Counted from the stretch's first letter, positions 41,444 to 50,445 are shown. The stretch: 64,000 nt of DNA from Chryseobacterium mucoviscidosis (GCF_002177115.1 NZ_MVAG01000128.1:496001-560000); one strand, 5' to 3'. The notes: generated from the letters alone by a model not told the origin. Translations and numbers: made by a program.

Positions 41444-41484
41444 GGTCTTTCCGGCGGCGGCTTCGCCGCCGGAAAGACCAAAAA
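41439..41484. repeat. 46-nt GC-rich palindrome behind ahcY
   Basis: Arms of 21 nt (41439-41459 and 41464-41484) are exact reverse complements around GCTT. The core GGCGGCG/CGCCGCC resembles 6964-7012 and the hairpin at 6151-6183. It shares its first T residues with the ahcY terminator. Confidence 0.85.
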
Positions 41485-41576
41485 CCAATGAATAATTACT
41501 TTTCATCCAATAAATTTAAATTACAGACAATAAAATTTAATCATTTAAGTTGTCGTTCACATTTAATTTAAATTAA

Positions 41577-41584
41577 TATCTTTG
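41577..41584 (+). promoter_or_regulatory. TAnnTTTG promoter -7 element for the YiaA-like gene
   Basis: TATCTTTG, 24 nt before the ATG at 41609. It covers an in-frame TTG at 41582, which therefore is unlikely to be the start. Confidence 0.6.
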
Positions 41585-41608
41585 AAACCTTTAACAAAAA
41601 CATTAAAC

Positions 41609-42001
41609 ATGAAAAAGCAAAATGTATCAACTGCATTTGTCGCGGCATCCTGGGTTGCTTTAGGAGCCGGAATGATTGGTTTTATCGTAGGTTTAGCGAG
41701 AGCGGAAATGCAGCTTAATGAGAAAGGATATTATTTCACGATTCTTCTGTACGGACTGTTTGCCGTGGTTTCTTTGCAGAAAGCAGTGCGTGACAGGCTG
41801 GAAAACATCAAAGTAACTGATATCTACTATGGAATCTGTTGGTTTGCTACCCTTTCCTCCATTGTGTTACTGGCAATCGGCTTATGGAATGCCACCATTC
41901 TTCCGAGTGAAAAAGGCTTCTACGGATTTGCCTTTTTACTGGCACTTTTCGGAGCCATTGCGGTACAGAAAAATACGCGCGACAATATGCTTCAGGAATA
42001 A
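41609..42001 (+). CDS. YiaA/YiaB-type inner-membrane protein
   Basis: 130 aa from the ATG at 41609. It has two similar halves, each with two helices: FVAASWVALGAGMIGFIVGL with KGYYFTILLYGLFAVVSLQK, and then WFATLSSIVLLAIGLWNA with KGFYGFAFLLALFGAIAVQK. The repeated SxxAIGL...KGxYxxxxLLxLFxAxxxQK pattern is that of the YiaAB two-helix domain. Function unknown. Single gene between its own promoter and terminator. Confidence 0.85.
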   Translation: MKKQNVSTAFVAASWVALGAGMIGFIVGLARAEMQLNEKGYYFTILLYGLFAVVSLQKAVRDRLENIKVTDIYYGICWFATLSSIVLLAIGLWNATILPSEKGFYGFAFLLALFGAIAVQKNTRDNMLQE

Positions 42002-42009
42002 ATGATTAC

Positions 42010-42037
42010 ACTCTCCAAATTCGGAGAGTTTTTTTTA
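42010..42037 (+). terminator. Terminator of the YiaA-like gene
   Basis: A 7-bp stem (42010-42016 and 42023-42029) with a 6-nt loop and 8 T. Confidence 0.9.
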
Positions 42038-42152
42038 TACTACATCTTTCGAAAAAAAATATTTTGTTAATATTTTTTATTAAAATATGATTTTTAATGA
42101 AAATTTTAATTATTTCATTACTTTTACAAAAATTAATTCACAAAATATTAAC

Positions 42153-43718
42153 ATGATTAAAAAACTAATAACCGCCAATCTTTTCATGCTTTTACTTCAG
42201 ACAGTTCATGCGCAGAATGAATTCATTACGATCTGGAAACCCAATACCTCATCCCATAATCTGCTGAATCCTGTAATGCCTTCAACAGCGGGAGACGGAC
42301 AGATCTGGTTTCCGGGAATCGGGGAAAATTATAAAATTGTTTGGGAAGAAGTTGGTTTTCCATCGCACACAGGAACGATGAATGACGTAACTTCAACCGA
42401 ACGTATTCTTATAGATTTCGGAACTCCTCTCAATCCTAATGCAGCAGAAGCTAAATACAGAGTAAAAGTATCCAATGGAAACGGAACTTTCAGACAGATA
42501 AAATTCGGAAAAAATGTAATCTCTTCAAGCCTTATTGCTGATATTCCAGTAATTTCAACTTCGGGAAGTACCAATAAAATTGTAGAGATTGAACAATGGG
42601 GAAACATCCAGTGGACTTCTATGAATAACGCTTTTGCGCAGTGCATGAATATGGAACTTACCGCAACAGACTCTCCGGATCTTTCAAATGTAACAGACGT
42701 TTCTATGATGTTCAACAATGCTTATAATTTTAAAGGCGCTCCTTCGATGGCAAATTGGGATACCTCTAGCATCCAGAACTTTAAATACATGTTCGGATAT
42801 ATTTCTACGCCACCAATAGGCTTTCCGTTGATTGAATCTTTCAATGCACCGATAGGATCATGGAATTTATCTTCAGCCGAAGATCTCAGTTATATGTTTA
42901 CCAGAAGAAAAGCCTTCAACCAGAATTTAAACAACTGGAATGTTTCGAAGGTGACAAATATGGCATATATGTTTGCCGAAACACAAGCCTATAATCAGCC
43001 AATGAACAACTGGAATACATCAAAGGTTACCAATATGACCTTCATGTTTCATTTCAATCCTGCGTTCAATCAGCCTCTCGATCAGTGGAATACATCGAAT
43101 GTTACAAATATGGGACATATGTTCCACGGCTGTTCTGCCTTCAACCAGACCATTAATGTATGGAATACCAGTAAAGTTACGGATATGAATACCATGTTTA
43201 CTGAAGCCACAAGTTTTAACCAAAGTTTACATTCATGGAACATCCCGGTTCTTACATCAGGAAATAATATGTTTTATAATTCAGGCATCAATTGTGAAAA
43301 CTACAGCAATATTCTTTACGGCTGGGCTCATAATCCGAACACCGCAAACAATGTATTTTTACAAAGCTTAAGTCCGCTTACCTACTCCGGCGCAGTGGCT
43401 GGTGAAAGAAATATTCTTATCGGAAAAGGCTGGACGATAACAGGAGATTCTGCATCTGAGTGCAACTTTCTGGGCACTTTAGACATCAAAAACCAAAGAG
43501 ATAAAGAAGAGATCTATCCAAATCCGGCAACAAACTTTATTTTCGTTAAAACATCTGATGCTAAAAATTATACCATCTTCGACCAAAGCGGAAGAATCGC
43601 TGCAAGAGGAATTTTAACCAACGGCGAAATTAATATTGACTTTTTAACTGCCGGAAATTATGTATTACAGATCAATTCCAAAGGAAAAAGCCAGTCATTT
43701 AAATTCATTAAAAAATAA
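42153..43718 (+). CDS. BspA-like (DUF285) surface protein with T9SS sorting domain
   Basis: 521 aa from the ATG at 42153; the open frame runs 66 bases further upstream but that part has no signal peptide. The signal ends near VHAQ. From about residue 175 to 370 there are repeats of roughly 24-26 residues built on WNTSKVTNMxxMF and AFNQPLxxWN, typical of BspA/DUF285 proteins that bind host or matrix proteins. The last 75 residues hold the type A sorting domain: IYPNPATNFIFV, then TAGNYVLQI and the short basic end FKFIKK. It should be secreted by the T9SS and be a PorU client. Confidence 0.88.
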   Translation: MIKKLITANLFMLLLQTVHAQNEFITIWKPNTSSHNLLNPVMPSTAGDGQIWFPGIGENYKIVWEEVGFPSHTGTMNDVTSTERILIDFGTPLNPNAAEAKYRVKVSNGNGTFRQIKFGKNVISSSLIADIPVISTSGSTNKIVEIEQWGNIQWTSMNNAFAQCMNMELTATDSPDLSNVTDVSMMFNNAYNFKGAPSMANWDTSSIQNFKYMFGYISTPPIGFPLIESFNAPIGSWNLSSAEDLSYMFTRRKAFNQNLNNWNVSKVTNMAYMFAETQAYNQPMNNWNTSKVTNMTFMFHFNPAFNQPLDQWNTSNVTNMGHMFHGCSAFNQTINVWNTSKVTDMNTMFTEATSFNQSLHSWNIPVLTSGNNMFYNSGINCENYSNILYGWAHNPNTANNVFLQSLSPLTYSGAVAGERNILIGKGWTITGDSASECNFLGTLDIKNQRDKEEIYPNPATNFIFVKTSDAKNYTIFDQSGRIAARGILTNGEINIDFLTAGNYVLQINSKGKSQSFKFIKK

Positions 43719-43738
43719 AAACCTCACCAAACGTGAGG
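43710..43738 (-). terminator. Terminator of purE
   Basis: On the minus strand a 6-bp CCTCAC stem (43738-43733 with 43727-43722), 5-nt loop, then T5-A-T6. Confidence 0.8.
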
Positions 43739-43809
43739 CTGTATTCCAAGCTGTAAATGATCCTTATTTTAAATTTGCTCAAAATAATTAATCGATCATT
43801 TACAGTTAA

Positions 43810-44313
43810 TTATTTATCAAAATGATTTGGGTGCTGTGCTTTGATAGCATCCACTGTTCCCAGAACTTTTTCTTTTAAAGATTCCTGATATATCTGAAGA
43901 TTTTCAGCAACGGTTTCATCAGAGCTTCCGATAATTTTTGCAGCTAAAATCCCCGCATTCAAAGCACCGTTCAAAGCCACTGTAGCTACAGGAATTCCAC
44001 CCGGCATTTGCAGGATCGATAATACAGAATCCCAGCCGTCAATAGAATTACTCGATAAAATCGGAACTCCGATCACCGGTAAAGTTGTGCAGCTTGCTAC
44101 CATTCCCGGAAGATGGGCTGCTCCTCCCGCTCCGGCAACAATTACTTTCACTCCCCTTTCTTTAGCGGTTTTCGCGTAATCAAACATTCTTTCCGGTGTT
44201 CTGTGGGCAGAAACTACCGTCAGTTCATAAGGTATGTCTAAAGATTTTAAAAAATTCGCTGCCTGTTCCATGATCGGTAAGTCGCTCTGACTTCCCATTA
44301 TTATTCCTACCAT
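43810..44313 (-). CDS. purE: N5-carboxyaminoimidazole ribonucleotide mutase
   Basis: Converts N5-CAIR to CAIR in purine synthesis. 167 aa. Typical features are IMGSQSDLPIMEQAANFL at the start, VVSAHRTPERMFDYA with the catalytic His, AGAGGAAHLPGMVAS and LSILQMPGGIPVATVA. The partner purK is about 5 kb away on the same strand (49235-50347) and not in one operon. The product of PurK feeds this enzyme. Confidence 0.97.
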   Translation of the reverse strand: MVGIIMGSQSDLPIMEQAANFLKSLDIPYELTVVSAHRTPERMFDYAKTAKERGVKVIVAGAGGAAHLPGMVASCTTLPVIGVPILSSNSIDGWDSVLSILQMPGGIPVATVALNGALNAGILAAKIIGSSDETVAENLQIYQESLKEKVLGTVDAIKAQHPNHFDK

Positions 44314-44333
44314 TTTTCAATTTATTAGATGTT

Positions 44334-44341
44334 CAAAGATA
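44334..44341 (-). promoter_or_regulatory. TAnnTTTG promoter -7 element for purE
   Basis: TATCTTTG on the minus strand, 20 nt before the ATG at 44313. Confidence 0.55.
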
Positions 44342-44433
44342 AAAAATTAAAAAACCTCACGCAAAAAGGCTTAAAAGTTGTTGGATAATATTGATGAAGC
44401 TCAGGAAAGCTTTTGAATGAACTTTTAATTGAA

Positions 44434-44441
44434 TATATTTG
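44434..44441 (+). promoter_or_regulatory. TAnnTTTG promoter -7 element for the EamA gene
   Basis: TATATTTG, 17 nt before the TTG at 44459. It lies inside the frame that begins with TTG at 44429, which argues against that earlier start. Confidence 0.5.
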
Positions 44442-44458
44442 CCGCTAAGACCACCATT

Positions 44459-45364
44459 TTGAAAGATTTTAAGCTTACTCTTGCCATTCTCACCGTTGCT
44501 GTTGTCTGGGGAACTACATTTTTATCAATCCGCGTTGCTGTTGAAACCATTCCGGCTTGGTTTGTTGCGGGAATCCGCCAGTTTCTGGCAGCAGTTATCA
44601 TGCTTTTCATCTTACTGTACAGAAAACAGTTCCAGTGGATCGGCTGGAAAAATCTGGGATATCAGCTTATTTTTTCTTCATTGATGCTGATTATGGCAAA
44701 CGGACTGACAACGGTAGCGGAAGAAACCTTAACCAGCAGTTTAACTTCATTAATCAGTGCCACTTCACCCATTGTCGTATTTTTAGGAAGTGTGGCAATC
44801 GGGTTGCAGAAATTCACCGTTCGTGCAATGTTGGGGCTTTTCATGTGTTTTGGAGGGATTTTATTCATCTTCTGGGACGGTATTAACGATTTAGCCAATC
44901 CGGATTACAGATTTGGGATTCTCCTTTTACTCTTTGCCATTGCAGGATGGGCTTCAGGAACAATTTTCACTAAAAAAATGAATATTCAGAGTAAAAATAT
45001 TTCGCTGAATCTTTTTTATCAGTTTGCTTTTGCAGGGATCATTCAGATTATCTTTGCTTTACTTTTCAGCGAAAATTATAACTTCGAAAATTGGTCTGTA
45101 AAAAGTATTTCCGCAATGCTTTACCTTTCGCTTTTTGGCTCTGTTGCAGCTTTTTTCGCCTATCATTATGCTTTAACCAAAGTTTCTCCGGTTCAGGTTT
45201 CCATTCTGGCTTACATCAATACCATTATTTCGATTTTCTTGAGCTGGCTGATCCTTAATGAAGAAATTTCAGCTAAATTTATCATTGCAGCAATATTGAT
45301 CATTTTGGGTGTTTTTGTTATTAATTACAACAGAGAAATGTTCAAAAAACAACGAATCGGATAA
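44459..45364 (+). CDS. EamA/DMT-family permease
   Basis: 301 aa from a TTG at 44459. Ten hydrophobic helices form two EamA repeats: the first starts LTLAILTVAVVWGTTFLSIR and the second FGILLLLFAIAGWASGTIF. The end of the first repeat (LGLFMCFGGILFIFW) and that of the second (AAILIILGVFVINY) have the usual Gly-rich helix. Such carriers move small metabolites or amino acids outward; the substrate is unknown. The start is the weak point: a promoter element overlaps the earlier TTG at 44429, and the first ATG comes only inside the membrane domain. Confidence 0.85.
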   Translation: MKDFKLTLAILTVAVVWGTTFLSIRVAVETIPAWFVAGIRQFLAAVIMLFILLYRKQFQWIGWKNLGYQLIFSSLMLIMANGLTTVAEETLTSSLTSLISATSPIVVFLGSVAIGLQKFTVRAMLGLFMCFGGILFIFWDGINDLANPDYRFGILLLLFAIAGWASGTIFTKKMNIQSKNISLNLFYQFAFAGIIQIIFALLFSENYNFENWSVKSISAMLYLSLFGSVAAFFAYHYALTKVSPVQVSILAYINTIISIFLSWLILNEEISAKFIIAAILIILGVFVINYNREMFKKQRIG

Positions 45365-45455
45365 AAATTAGTCTGAATTATTACTGTTCAGACAAAAATA
45401 CAGACTTTAATCTTTCCGTTTTTTTTCCTATATTGTTTTCACCAAGTTATTCAAT

Positions 45456-46022
45456 ATGATAAAAAACGCCTTATTTGCAGTTTCTGCTATTCTTCTGCTT
45501 TTAACAAGCTGCGACAATAGAAAAAAGGAAAATGACCTTACTTTAAGAGAGCAGCAATTACTGGAAAAAGAAAAATCATTCGCCCAGAAAGAATCTGAAT
45601 ATCAGTCTCTTTTAAAAATGAGAGACAGTATTTTTGCTAAAAAAGATTCTGTGAAAATTGTGGTCTGGCCTGCTGAAATTGCCGGATCCTGGACGGGAAA
45701 AGTGGTCTGTACAGAATCCAACTGCAGCGATTATGTAGTCGGAGATCAGCGTACCGATACGTGGGAATTCGACAGCGATTCTATCCAGTTGGTTACTAAG
45801 ATCATCAATAACAATAATCTGGTAAGACTTTACTCCGGAAAATTTGAAAACAACGAGGCAAAGCTTACTTTTAAAACAGATTCTACTTCGAAAAAACAGG
45901 TCGAAATGAATGTGCTTCTCAATGATTTTTCAGCCAATAAAATTAGAGGTACAAGAACCATTGCAGTAGACAACAACTGTATGGCAAAATTCTCTGTAGA
46001 ACTTATCCGTTCCACCAAATAA
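45456..46022 (+). CDS. Putative lipoprotein with a coiled-coil stretch
   Basis: 188 aa. A lipoprotein signal (residues 1-19, LLLLTSCDN) puts the lipid Cys at 19. Residues 25-60 are charged heptads (LREQQLLEKEKSFAQKESEY), likely a coiled coil. The rest reads as beta strands (GSWTGKVVCTESNCSDYVVG, SGKFENNEAKLTF). No family recognised. The CPA2 antiporter gene starts 7 bases after the stop, so the two are probably co-transcribed. Confidence 0.75.
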   Translation: MIKNALFAVSAILLLLTSCDNRKKENDLTLREQQLLEKEKSFAQKESEYQSLLKMRDSIFAKKDSVKIVVWPAEIAGSWTGKVVCTESNCSDYVVGDQRTDTWEFDSDSIQLVTKIINNNNLVRLYSGKFENNEAKLTFKTDSTSKKQVEMNVLLNDFSANKIRGTRTIAVDNNCMAKFSVELIRSTK

Positions 46023-46029
46023 ACACATA

Positions 46030-48153
46030 ATGACTTTACTGAGCATACACAACCTGAGTCTTCCCATCGAAGACCCGGTACTTAAATTTCTTCTGGTTTT
46101 AATTATTATTCTTGCCGCACCATTGCTTTTAAATAAAATAAAAGTTCCTCATCTGTTGGGATTGATTATCGCAGGAGCAGTAATCGGTCCGAATGGCTTC
46201 AATGTTCTTGCAAGAGACAGCAGTATTGTGGTGACAGGAACTACTGGACTGCTTTACATCATGTTTCTTGCCGGACTGGAAATAGACATGGGTGATTTCA
46301 AAAAAAATAAATGGAAAAGTCTCACCTTCGGAATTTATACCTTTACCGTGCCTTTTGTTTTAGGATATTTCGGAGCCTATTATATTCTGCATTTTTCTGT
46401 CCTTACCTCTGTTCTTTTTGCCAGTTTATTCTCGTCACACACATTAATTGCCTATCCTTTGATAAGCAAGTTGGGAATTGCCAAAAACCCGGCAGTAAAT
46501 ATTACGGTGGGCGGAACGATGATTACAGATATTCTTGCGCTTTTGGTTCTTGCCGTAATTGTGGGAATGTCGCAGGGTGATGTCGGCACAGAATTCTGGG
46601 TGAAACTTTCAGTCTCATTCGTTGTGTTCGGACTGATTGTTTTGCTGATTTTCCCCATGATCGGACGTTGGTTTTTCAAAAAAGTAGATGATAAAATTTC
46701 GCAGTATATTTTTGTTTTGGTGATGATCTATCTCGCCGCTTTACTGGCAGAATTGGCAGGAGTTGAAGCCATTATCGGAGCGTTCTTTGCAGGATTGGCT
46801 TTAAACAGGCTGATTCCTCACACTTCATCACTGATGAACCGTGTAGAATTTGTCGGAAACGCAATTTTCATTCCTTTCTTCCTGATCAGTGTAGGAATGC
46901 TGATTGATTTCAAAGTTTTTTTCAAAAGCTGGGAAACAATGGAAGTCGCCGGAATTATGCTTGTAGCTTCGATTGGCGGAAAATATCTTTCGGCGGTAGC
47001 TACACAGAAAACATTCAGGCTTACCAAAGAAGAAGGAAAGCTGATTTTCGGACTGAGTTCTGCTTCGGCAGCGGCAACGCTGGCTTCAGTAATGGTAGGT
47101 TACAATATTATCCTTTCGGAAACGGAAACGGGAGAACCGATCAGATTATTAAATGAACACGTTCTGAACGGAAGTATTCTGCTGATTCTGATTTCATGTA
47201 CGATATCATCATTTGTTTCGATGGCAAGTGCACAGAAAATAGCGGAACAGGACAATGAAGATACGGTTTCCGGAAATACGCATGAAGAGGAAAATATTCT
47301 TTTAGCTTTAAATTATGAAGCTACCGTTGAAAGAATGGTGAATCTGGGAATTTTAATTAAAGCACATTCCAACACAGAAAATATATTCGCACTGAACGTC
47401 ATTAACGAAGATAAAAATGAATCTTCTGTAAAAAATGCCGAAAAACTGCTGCACAGCGCTACAGATACGGCTGCTGCTGCGGATGTAAAGCTTCAGCCAC
47501 TGAAAAGATACGATAACGATGTCATCAACGGAGTGAATAACGTTATTAAAGAACAGAATATCACCGATATCATCATCGGACTGGAAGATGAAAAAGGTTT
47601 TTCCCCTTCTTTTGTGTATAATCTTTACAACGGCTATCTTCAGAACGACCACGTTAATGTTTTGGTGTATCACGCTGCACAGCCTTTGTCGACCATCAAA
47701 AAATATGCGGTGATGATTCCCGAAAATGCCCATAAAGAAGCAGGTTTCTTTCATGCGCTTTTGAGGGTTTGGAATATAGCCAGAAATTCCGGAGCGACGA
47801 TTGTTTTTTATGCTTCGGAAACTATTTTAGACATTCTTCAGAAAATTATTAAAAAAGCCAATATCGAAGCGGAATTTATCATTATGAATTCATGGAAAGA
47901 CGGCGAAAAAACCGCAGCGGAACTTAAAGAAGATGAAGCTTTAATTGTTTTTATGGCAAAAAGAGGCATGAAATCCTACATTCCGCAGATGAGGCTGATT
48001 CCGGAACTTTTGAACCGAAATCTTCGCAATAATAATTATCTTTTGATTTTTCCGTTCTCCGAATTTGATGAAAATGATGTGGAAAAACGTTCCGTAGGAA
48101 ATCATGATGATTTTATGGAAATCGGAAATGTGATTAAGAAGATTTTTAAGTAA
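46030..48153 (+). CDS. CPA2-family cation/proton antiporter
   Basis: 707 aa. About 12-13 helices (residues 15-395) make the Na_H_Exchanger core, with KVPHLLGLIIAGAVIGPNG at the start and GTMITDILALLVLA at the ion site. The C-terminal 300 residues are soluble with two universal-stress-type halves (ILLALNYEATVERMVNLG). In the core the ion-site pair is Thr-Asp in place of the Asp-Asp seen in the antiporter at 14485, which suggests a different ion coupling (inference). It follows the lipoprotein gene by 7 bases. Confidence 0.9.
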   Translation: MTLLSIHNLSLPIEDPVLKFLLVLIIILAAPLLLNKIKVPHLLGLIIAGAVIGPNGFNVLARDSSIVVTGTTGLLYIMFLAGLEIDMGDFKKNKWKSLTFGIYTFTVPFVLGYFGAYYILHFSVLTSVLFASLFSSHTLIAYPLISKLGIAKNPAVNITVGGTMITDILALLVLAVIVGMSQGDVGTEFWVKLSVSFVVFGLIVLLIFPMIGRWFFKKVDDKISQYIFVLVMIYLAALLAELAGVEAIIGAFFAGLALNRLIPHTSSLMNRVEFVGNAIFIPFFLISVGMLIDFKVFFKSWETMEVAGIMLVASIGGKYLSAVATQKTFRLTKEEGKLIFGLSSASAAATLASVMVGYNIILSETETGEPIRLLNEHVLNGSILLILISCTISSFVSMASAQKIAEQDNEDTVSGNTHEEENILLALNYEATVERMVNLGILIKAHSNTENIFALNVINEDKNESSVKNAEKLLHSATDTAAAADVKLQPLKRYDNDVINGVNNVIKEQNITDIIIGLEDEKGFSPSFVYNLYNGYLQNDHVNVLVYHAAQPLSTIKKYAVMIPENAHKEAGFFHALLRVWNIARNSGATIVFYASETILDILQKIIKKANIEAEFIIMNSWKDGEKTAAELKEDEALIVFMAKRGMKSYIPQMRLIPELLNRNLRNNNYLLIFPFSEFDENDVEKRSVGNHDDFMEIGNVIKKIFK

Positions 48154-48215
48154 AAAGTGTATATTATATTCAAATAATATTTATATTTCACTTGTTAAAA
48201 ACTAATTACCAAATC

Positions 48216-48653
48216 ATGAATGAAACAGAAAGAATCAACGAAGATTTAAGGCAATATAAATTGTTTAAAATTAAGAGAGTAAATACGCATGAACAAAAAT
48301 TCAAAGAGTTAAAAAATGATTTTGTAAAAATTCAAAAAAATGAAATTTTGAATTATTTGATCGCTTTTCTTAATATGGCTGTTATAGTTCTATCACTATA
48401 CAATCTCTTCAAATTATTCACCGTAAGTAATTATTTTGATAGTAATTTGGAAGTCGTTATTTTTAATATTTTTTCGATATTAGTATTTTCTTTATTCTTA
48501 ACGTATAAATTTTGGAATTTTAATCTTAAACTTAAAAAATATATCAAAACAGCAGAGAACGCGCAAAGTTATTTTCAAAACGAAAGTGAAAATTTAAGAA
48601 GTAATTATGAAAATTATGTTGATCATTATTTAAATGATATCAAAAGAAAATAA
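48216..48653 (+). CDS. Hypothetical two-helix membrane protein, AT-rich
   Basis: 145 aa from the ATG at 48216; an in-frame TTG 24 bases earlier is less likely. The first 45 residues are charged, then two helices (about 50-68 and 82-100), then a charged helical tail (NLKLKKYIKTAENAQSYF). Base composition is clearly lower in G+C than neighbouring genes, near a quarter by a hand count of two lines. I do not recognise the family. The next gene follows 30 bases later and has similar composition. Confidence 0.6.
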   Translation: MNETERINEDLRQYKLFKIKRVNTHEQKFKELKNDFVKIQKNEILNYLIAFLNMAVIVLSLYNLFKLFTVSNYFDSNLEVVIFNIFSILVFSLFLTYKFWNFNLKLKKYIKTAENAQSYFQNESENLRSNYENYVDHYLNDIKRK

Positions 48654-48683
48654 AGACATTAATTTTAGAAAAAGTTCAAATAA

Positions 48684-49202
48684 ATGAAATTTACCTATAT
48701 AATCTGTTTTATCCTATTCTTTGGAACATATGAATACAATTATGCCTGTGATTGTAATTATGAAGGAGGTTTTCTTAAAATGTCTTTAAATTCAAAATTA
48801 ATCACAGTAGTTAAAGTAAAAAAGTTTATTACCTTCAAAGATATTAATGATGAGCAAGTTCCAATGTCTATGGAAGTTGAAGTTATTGAAGTTGTAAAAG
48901 GAAAAGAATCCAGAAAGACATTTATCATTTGGGGAGATAATGGAAATCTCTGTAGACCTTATCTTTCTTCATTTCAACTAAGTCAATACTACATCATGAG
49001 TCTTAATGCTGCGAGTGACGGAAGTAAGAATAACTATTTTCACATCAAAGAAAGACCAAAAGATTATTATATTTCAGCTTGCGGATGTTATTGGCTTACA
49101 TTTAATAAAGATTCAAAAACAGTTTATGGAGATATTTCAAAAAATAAAAAAGAAATGAAGCTTACAGAGTTAAAAAATAAAATTAAAAAGACTGCCTCTT
49201 AA
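48684..49202 (+). CDS. Secreted Cys-containing protein, possibly NTR/TIMP-like
   Basis: 172 aa. A signal peptide ends near NYA so that the mature protein starts CDCNYEGG, a Cys-X-Cys start as in netrin-like (TIMP) domains. Beta strands follow (LITVVKVKKFITF, MEVEVIEVVKG, TFIIWGDNGNLC, YYIMSLNA) with paired Cys late (SACGCYWL). The fold call is a guess from this pattern. It is AT-rich like the gene before it. Its stop codon lies in the loop of the terminator. Confidence 0.6.
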   Translation: MKFTYIICFILFFGTYEYNYACDCNYEGGFLKMSLNSKLITVVKVKKFITFKDINDEQVPMSMEVEVIEVVKGKESRKTFIIWGDNGNLCRPYLSSFQLSQYYIMSLNAASDGSKNNYFHIKERPKDYYISACGCYWLTFNKDSKTVYGDISKNKKEMKLTELKNKIKKTAS

Positions 49203-49214
49203 AGCAGTCTTTTT
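49185..49214. terminator. Terminator spanning the end of the secreted-protein gene
   Basis: An 11-bp stem (49185-49195 and 49204-49214) with an 8-nt loop that contains the TAA stop at 49200-49202. It also serves purK from the other side. Confidence 0.9.
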
Positions 49215-49234
49215 CAATGATGTTAATCGTAAAA

Positions 49235-50347
49235 TTATTCGGAAATAACTCTTACCATTTCTTTTACCATTACCAGTTTTTCCATCAGTTCCTCTCTGGA
49301 TTCTGCCAGAACATTGATGTGCCCCATTTTTCTTCCCGGTTTGGTTTCTGTTTTTCCGTACAAGTGAACGTAAGTTTCAGGAAGTCTTAAAACATCTTCC
49401 ATTCCTTCATAAACTACTTTTCCGGAAAAGCCTTCTGCGCCCACTAAATTCAGCATTCCGCTGTAGATAATGGCATCTGTATCTGCCAAAGGTAAATTTT
49501 TTACCACGCGGTACATCTGCTCAAACTGTGAATTCGCATTTCCTTCCTGACTCTGATGTCCTGAATTATGAAGTCTCGGAGCCGTTTCGTTCACCCAGAC
49601 TTTTCCTTCTTTATCTAAAAACAGTTCGATGGCGAAAAGTCCCGGAGAATGGATCGCATTAAGGAATTTTTCTGTGATCGAATTGATCTGCTCCTCAATT
49701 TCTTCGGTTAAAAAAACAGGACAGATGTTGAAATCCAGAAGATTAAGCTTCGGATCGGCAACCATTTCTGTTACAGGGAAAGTTTTTGTTTCTCCGTTTT
49801 CATTTCTGGCAACAATTACGGAAAGTTCTTTATCAATATCCACTAACTTTTCGATCACAGAATCCTGTATCCAGAGATTTTTCATGTCTTCATTGGAGCG
49901 GATTACCTGAACACCTTTTCCATCATAACCTCCTGTGTTCATTTTCTGTACAAACGGCAGAGGCATTTTGATTTCGTCGGAACTTCCGTCCATGATTTCA
50001 AATTCCGGACTTGGAATATCGTGCTCCGCGTAAAACTGTTTCTGAAGAATTTTCTGCTGAATCGTTTTAATGATTTTAGAATTCGGAACGACTTTTATCC
50101 CCTGATTTTCAAGTTCGGCAAGAGCATCCGCATTTACGTGCTCGATTTCGATGGTTACGACATCTTTATCTTTACCGAAATTTAGAACGGTTTCATAATC
50201 GTTGAAATTTCCCTGTGTAAAGTAGGAAATATTATGACAGGGTGCATCTGAAGCAGGATCCAGCGTATAAAATTCATCGTCGTATTTCAATGCTTCCTGA
50301 ATCAGCATTCTTCCGAGCTGTCCTCCTCCTAAAATTCCAATTTTCAT
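49235..50347 (-). CDS. purK: N5-carboxyaminoimidazole ribonucleotide synthase
   Basis: ATP-dependent carboxylation of aminoimidazole ribonucleotide to N5-CAIR, used by PurE. 370 aa ATP-grasp enzyme. It starts KIGILGGGQLGRMLIQEAL, has VVTIEIEHVNADALAEL (the pre-ATP-grasp domain), PFVQKMNTGGYDGKGVQV (ATP-binding), and ELFLDKEGKVWVNETAPRLH with HNSGHQ for Mg2+ and substrate. Single gene, convergent with the secreted AT-rich gene. Confidence 0.97.
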   Translation of the reverse strand: MKIGILGGGQLGRMLIQEALKYDDEFYTLDPASDAPCHNISYFTQGNFNDYETVLNFGKDKDVVTIEIEHVNADALAELENQGIKVVPNSKIIKTIQQKILQKQFYAEHDIPSPEFEIMDGSSDEIKMPLPFVQKMNTGGYDGKGVQVIRSNEDMKNLWIQDSVIEKLVDIDKELSVIVARNENGETKTFPVTEMVADPKLNLLDFNICPVFLTEEIEEQINSITEKFLNAIHSPGLFAIELFLDKEGKVWVNETAPRLHNSGHQSQEGNANSQFEQMYRVVKNLPLADTDAIIYSGMLNLVGAEGFSGKVVYEGMEDVLRLPETYVHLYGKTETKPGRKMGHINVLAESREELMEKLVMVKEMVRVISE

Positions 50348-50389
50348 TTTTACTTTTATTTTCTGTTAGATTTAATATAGTTTAAAATT

Positions 50390-50445
50390 TAACGCTAAGC
50401 TCGCTAAGACTTTTTGAAAAATTCACTCATTATTTTTCGCTCGCA
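50390..50445 (+). repeat. Degenerate CGCTAAG/CGCAAAG intergenic motif
   Basis: AACGCTAAGCTCGCTAAGAC at 50391-50410 and CGCTCGCAAAGGCG at 50440-50453 recall the CGCAAAG fragments at 19195-19255. The 130-nt gap holds only this. Confidence 0.4.

Noticed and set aside
45371..45393. Hairpin GTCTGAA...TTCAGAC after the EamA gene
   Set aside because: The stem is 7 bp with a 9-nt loop and no T run follows, so calling it a terminator is not supported.
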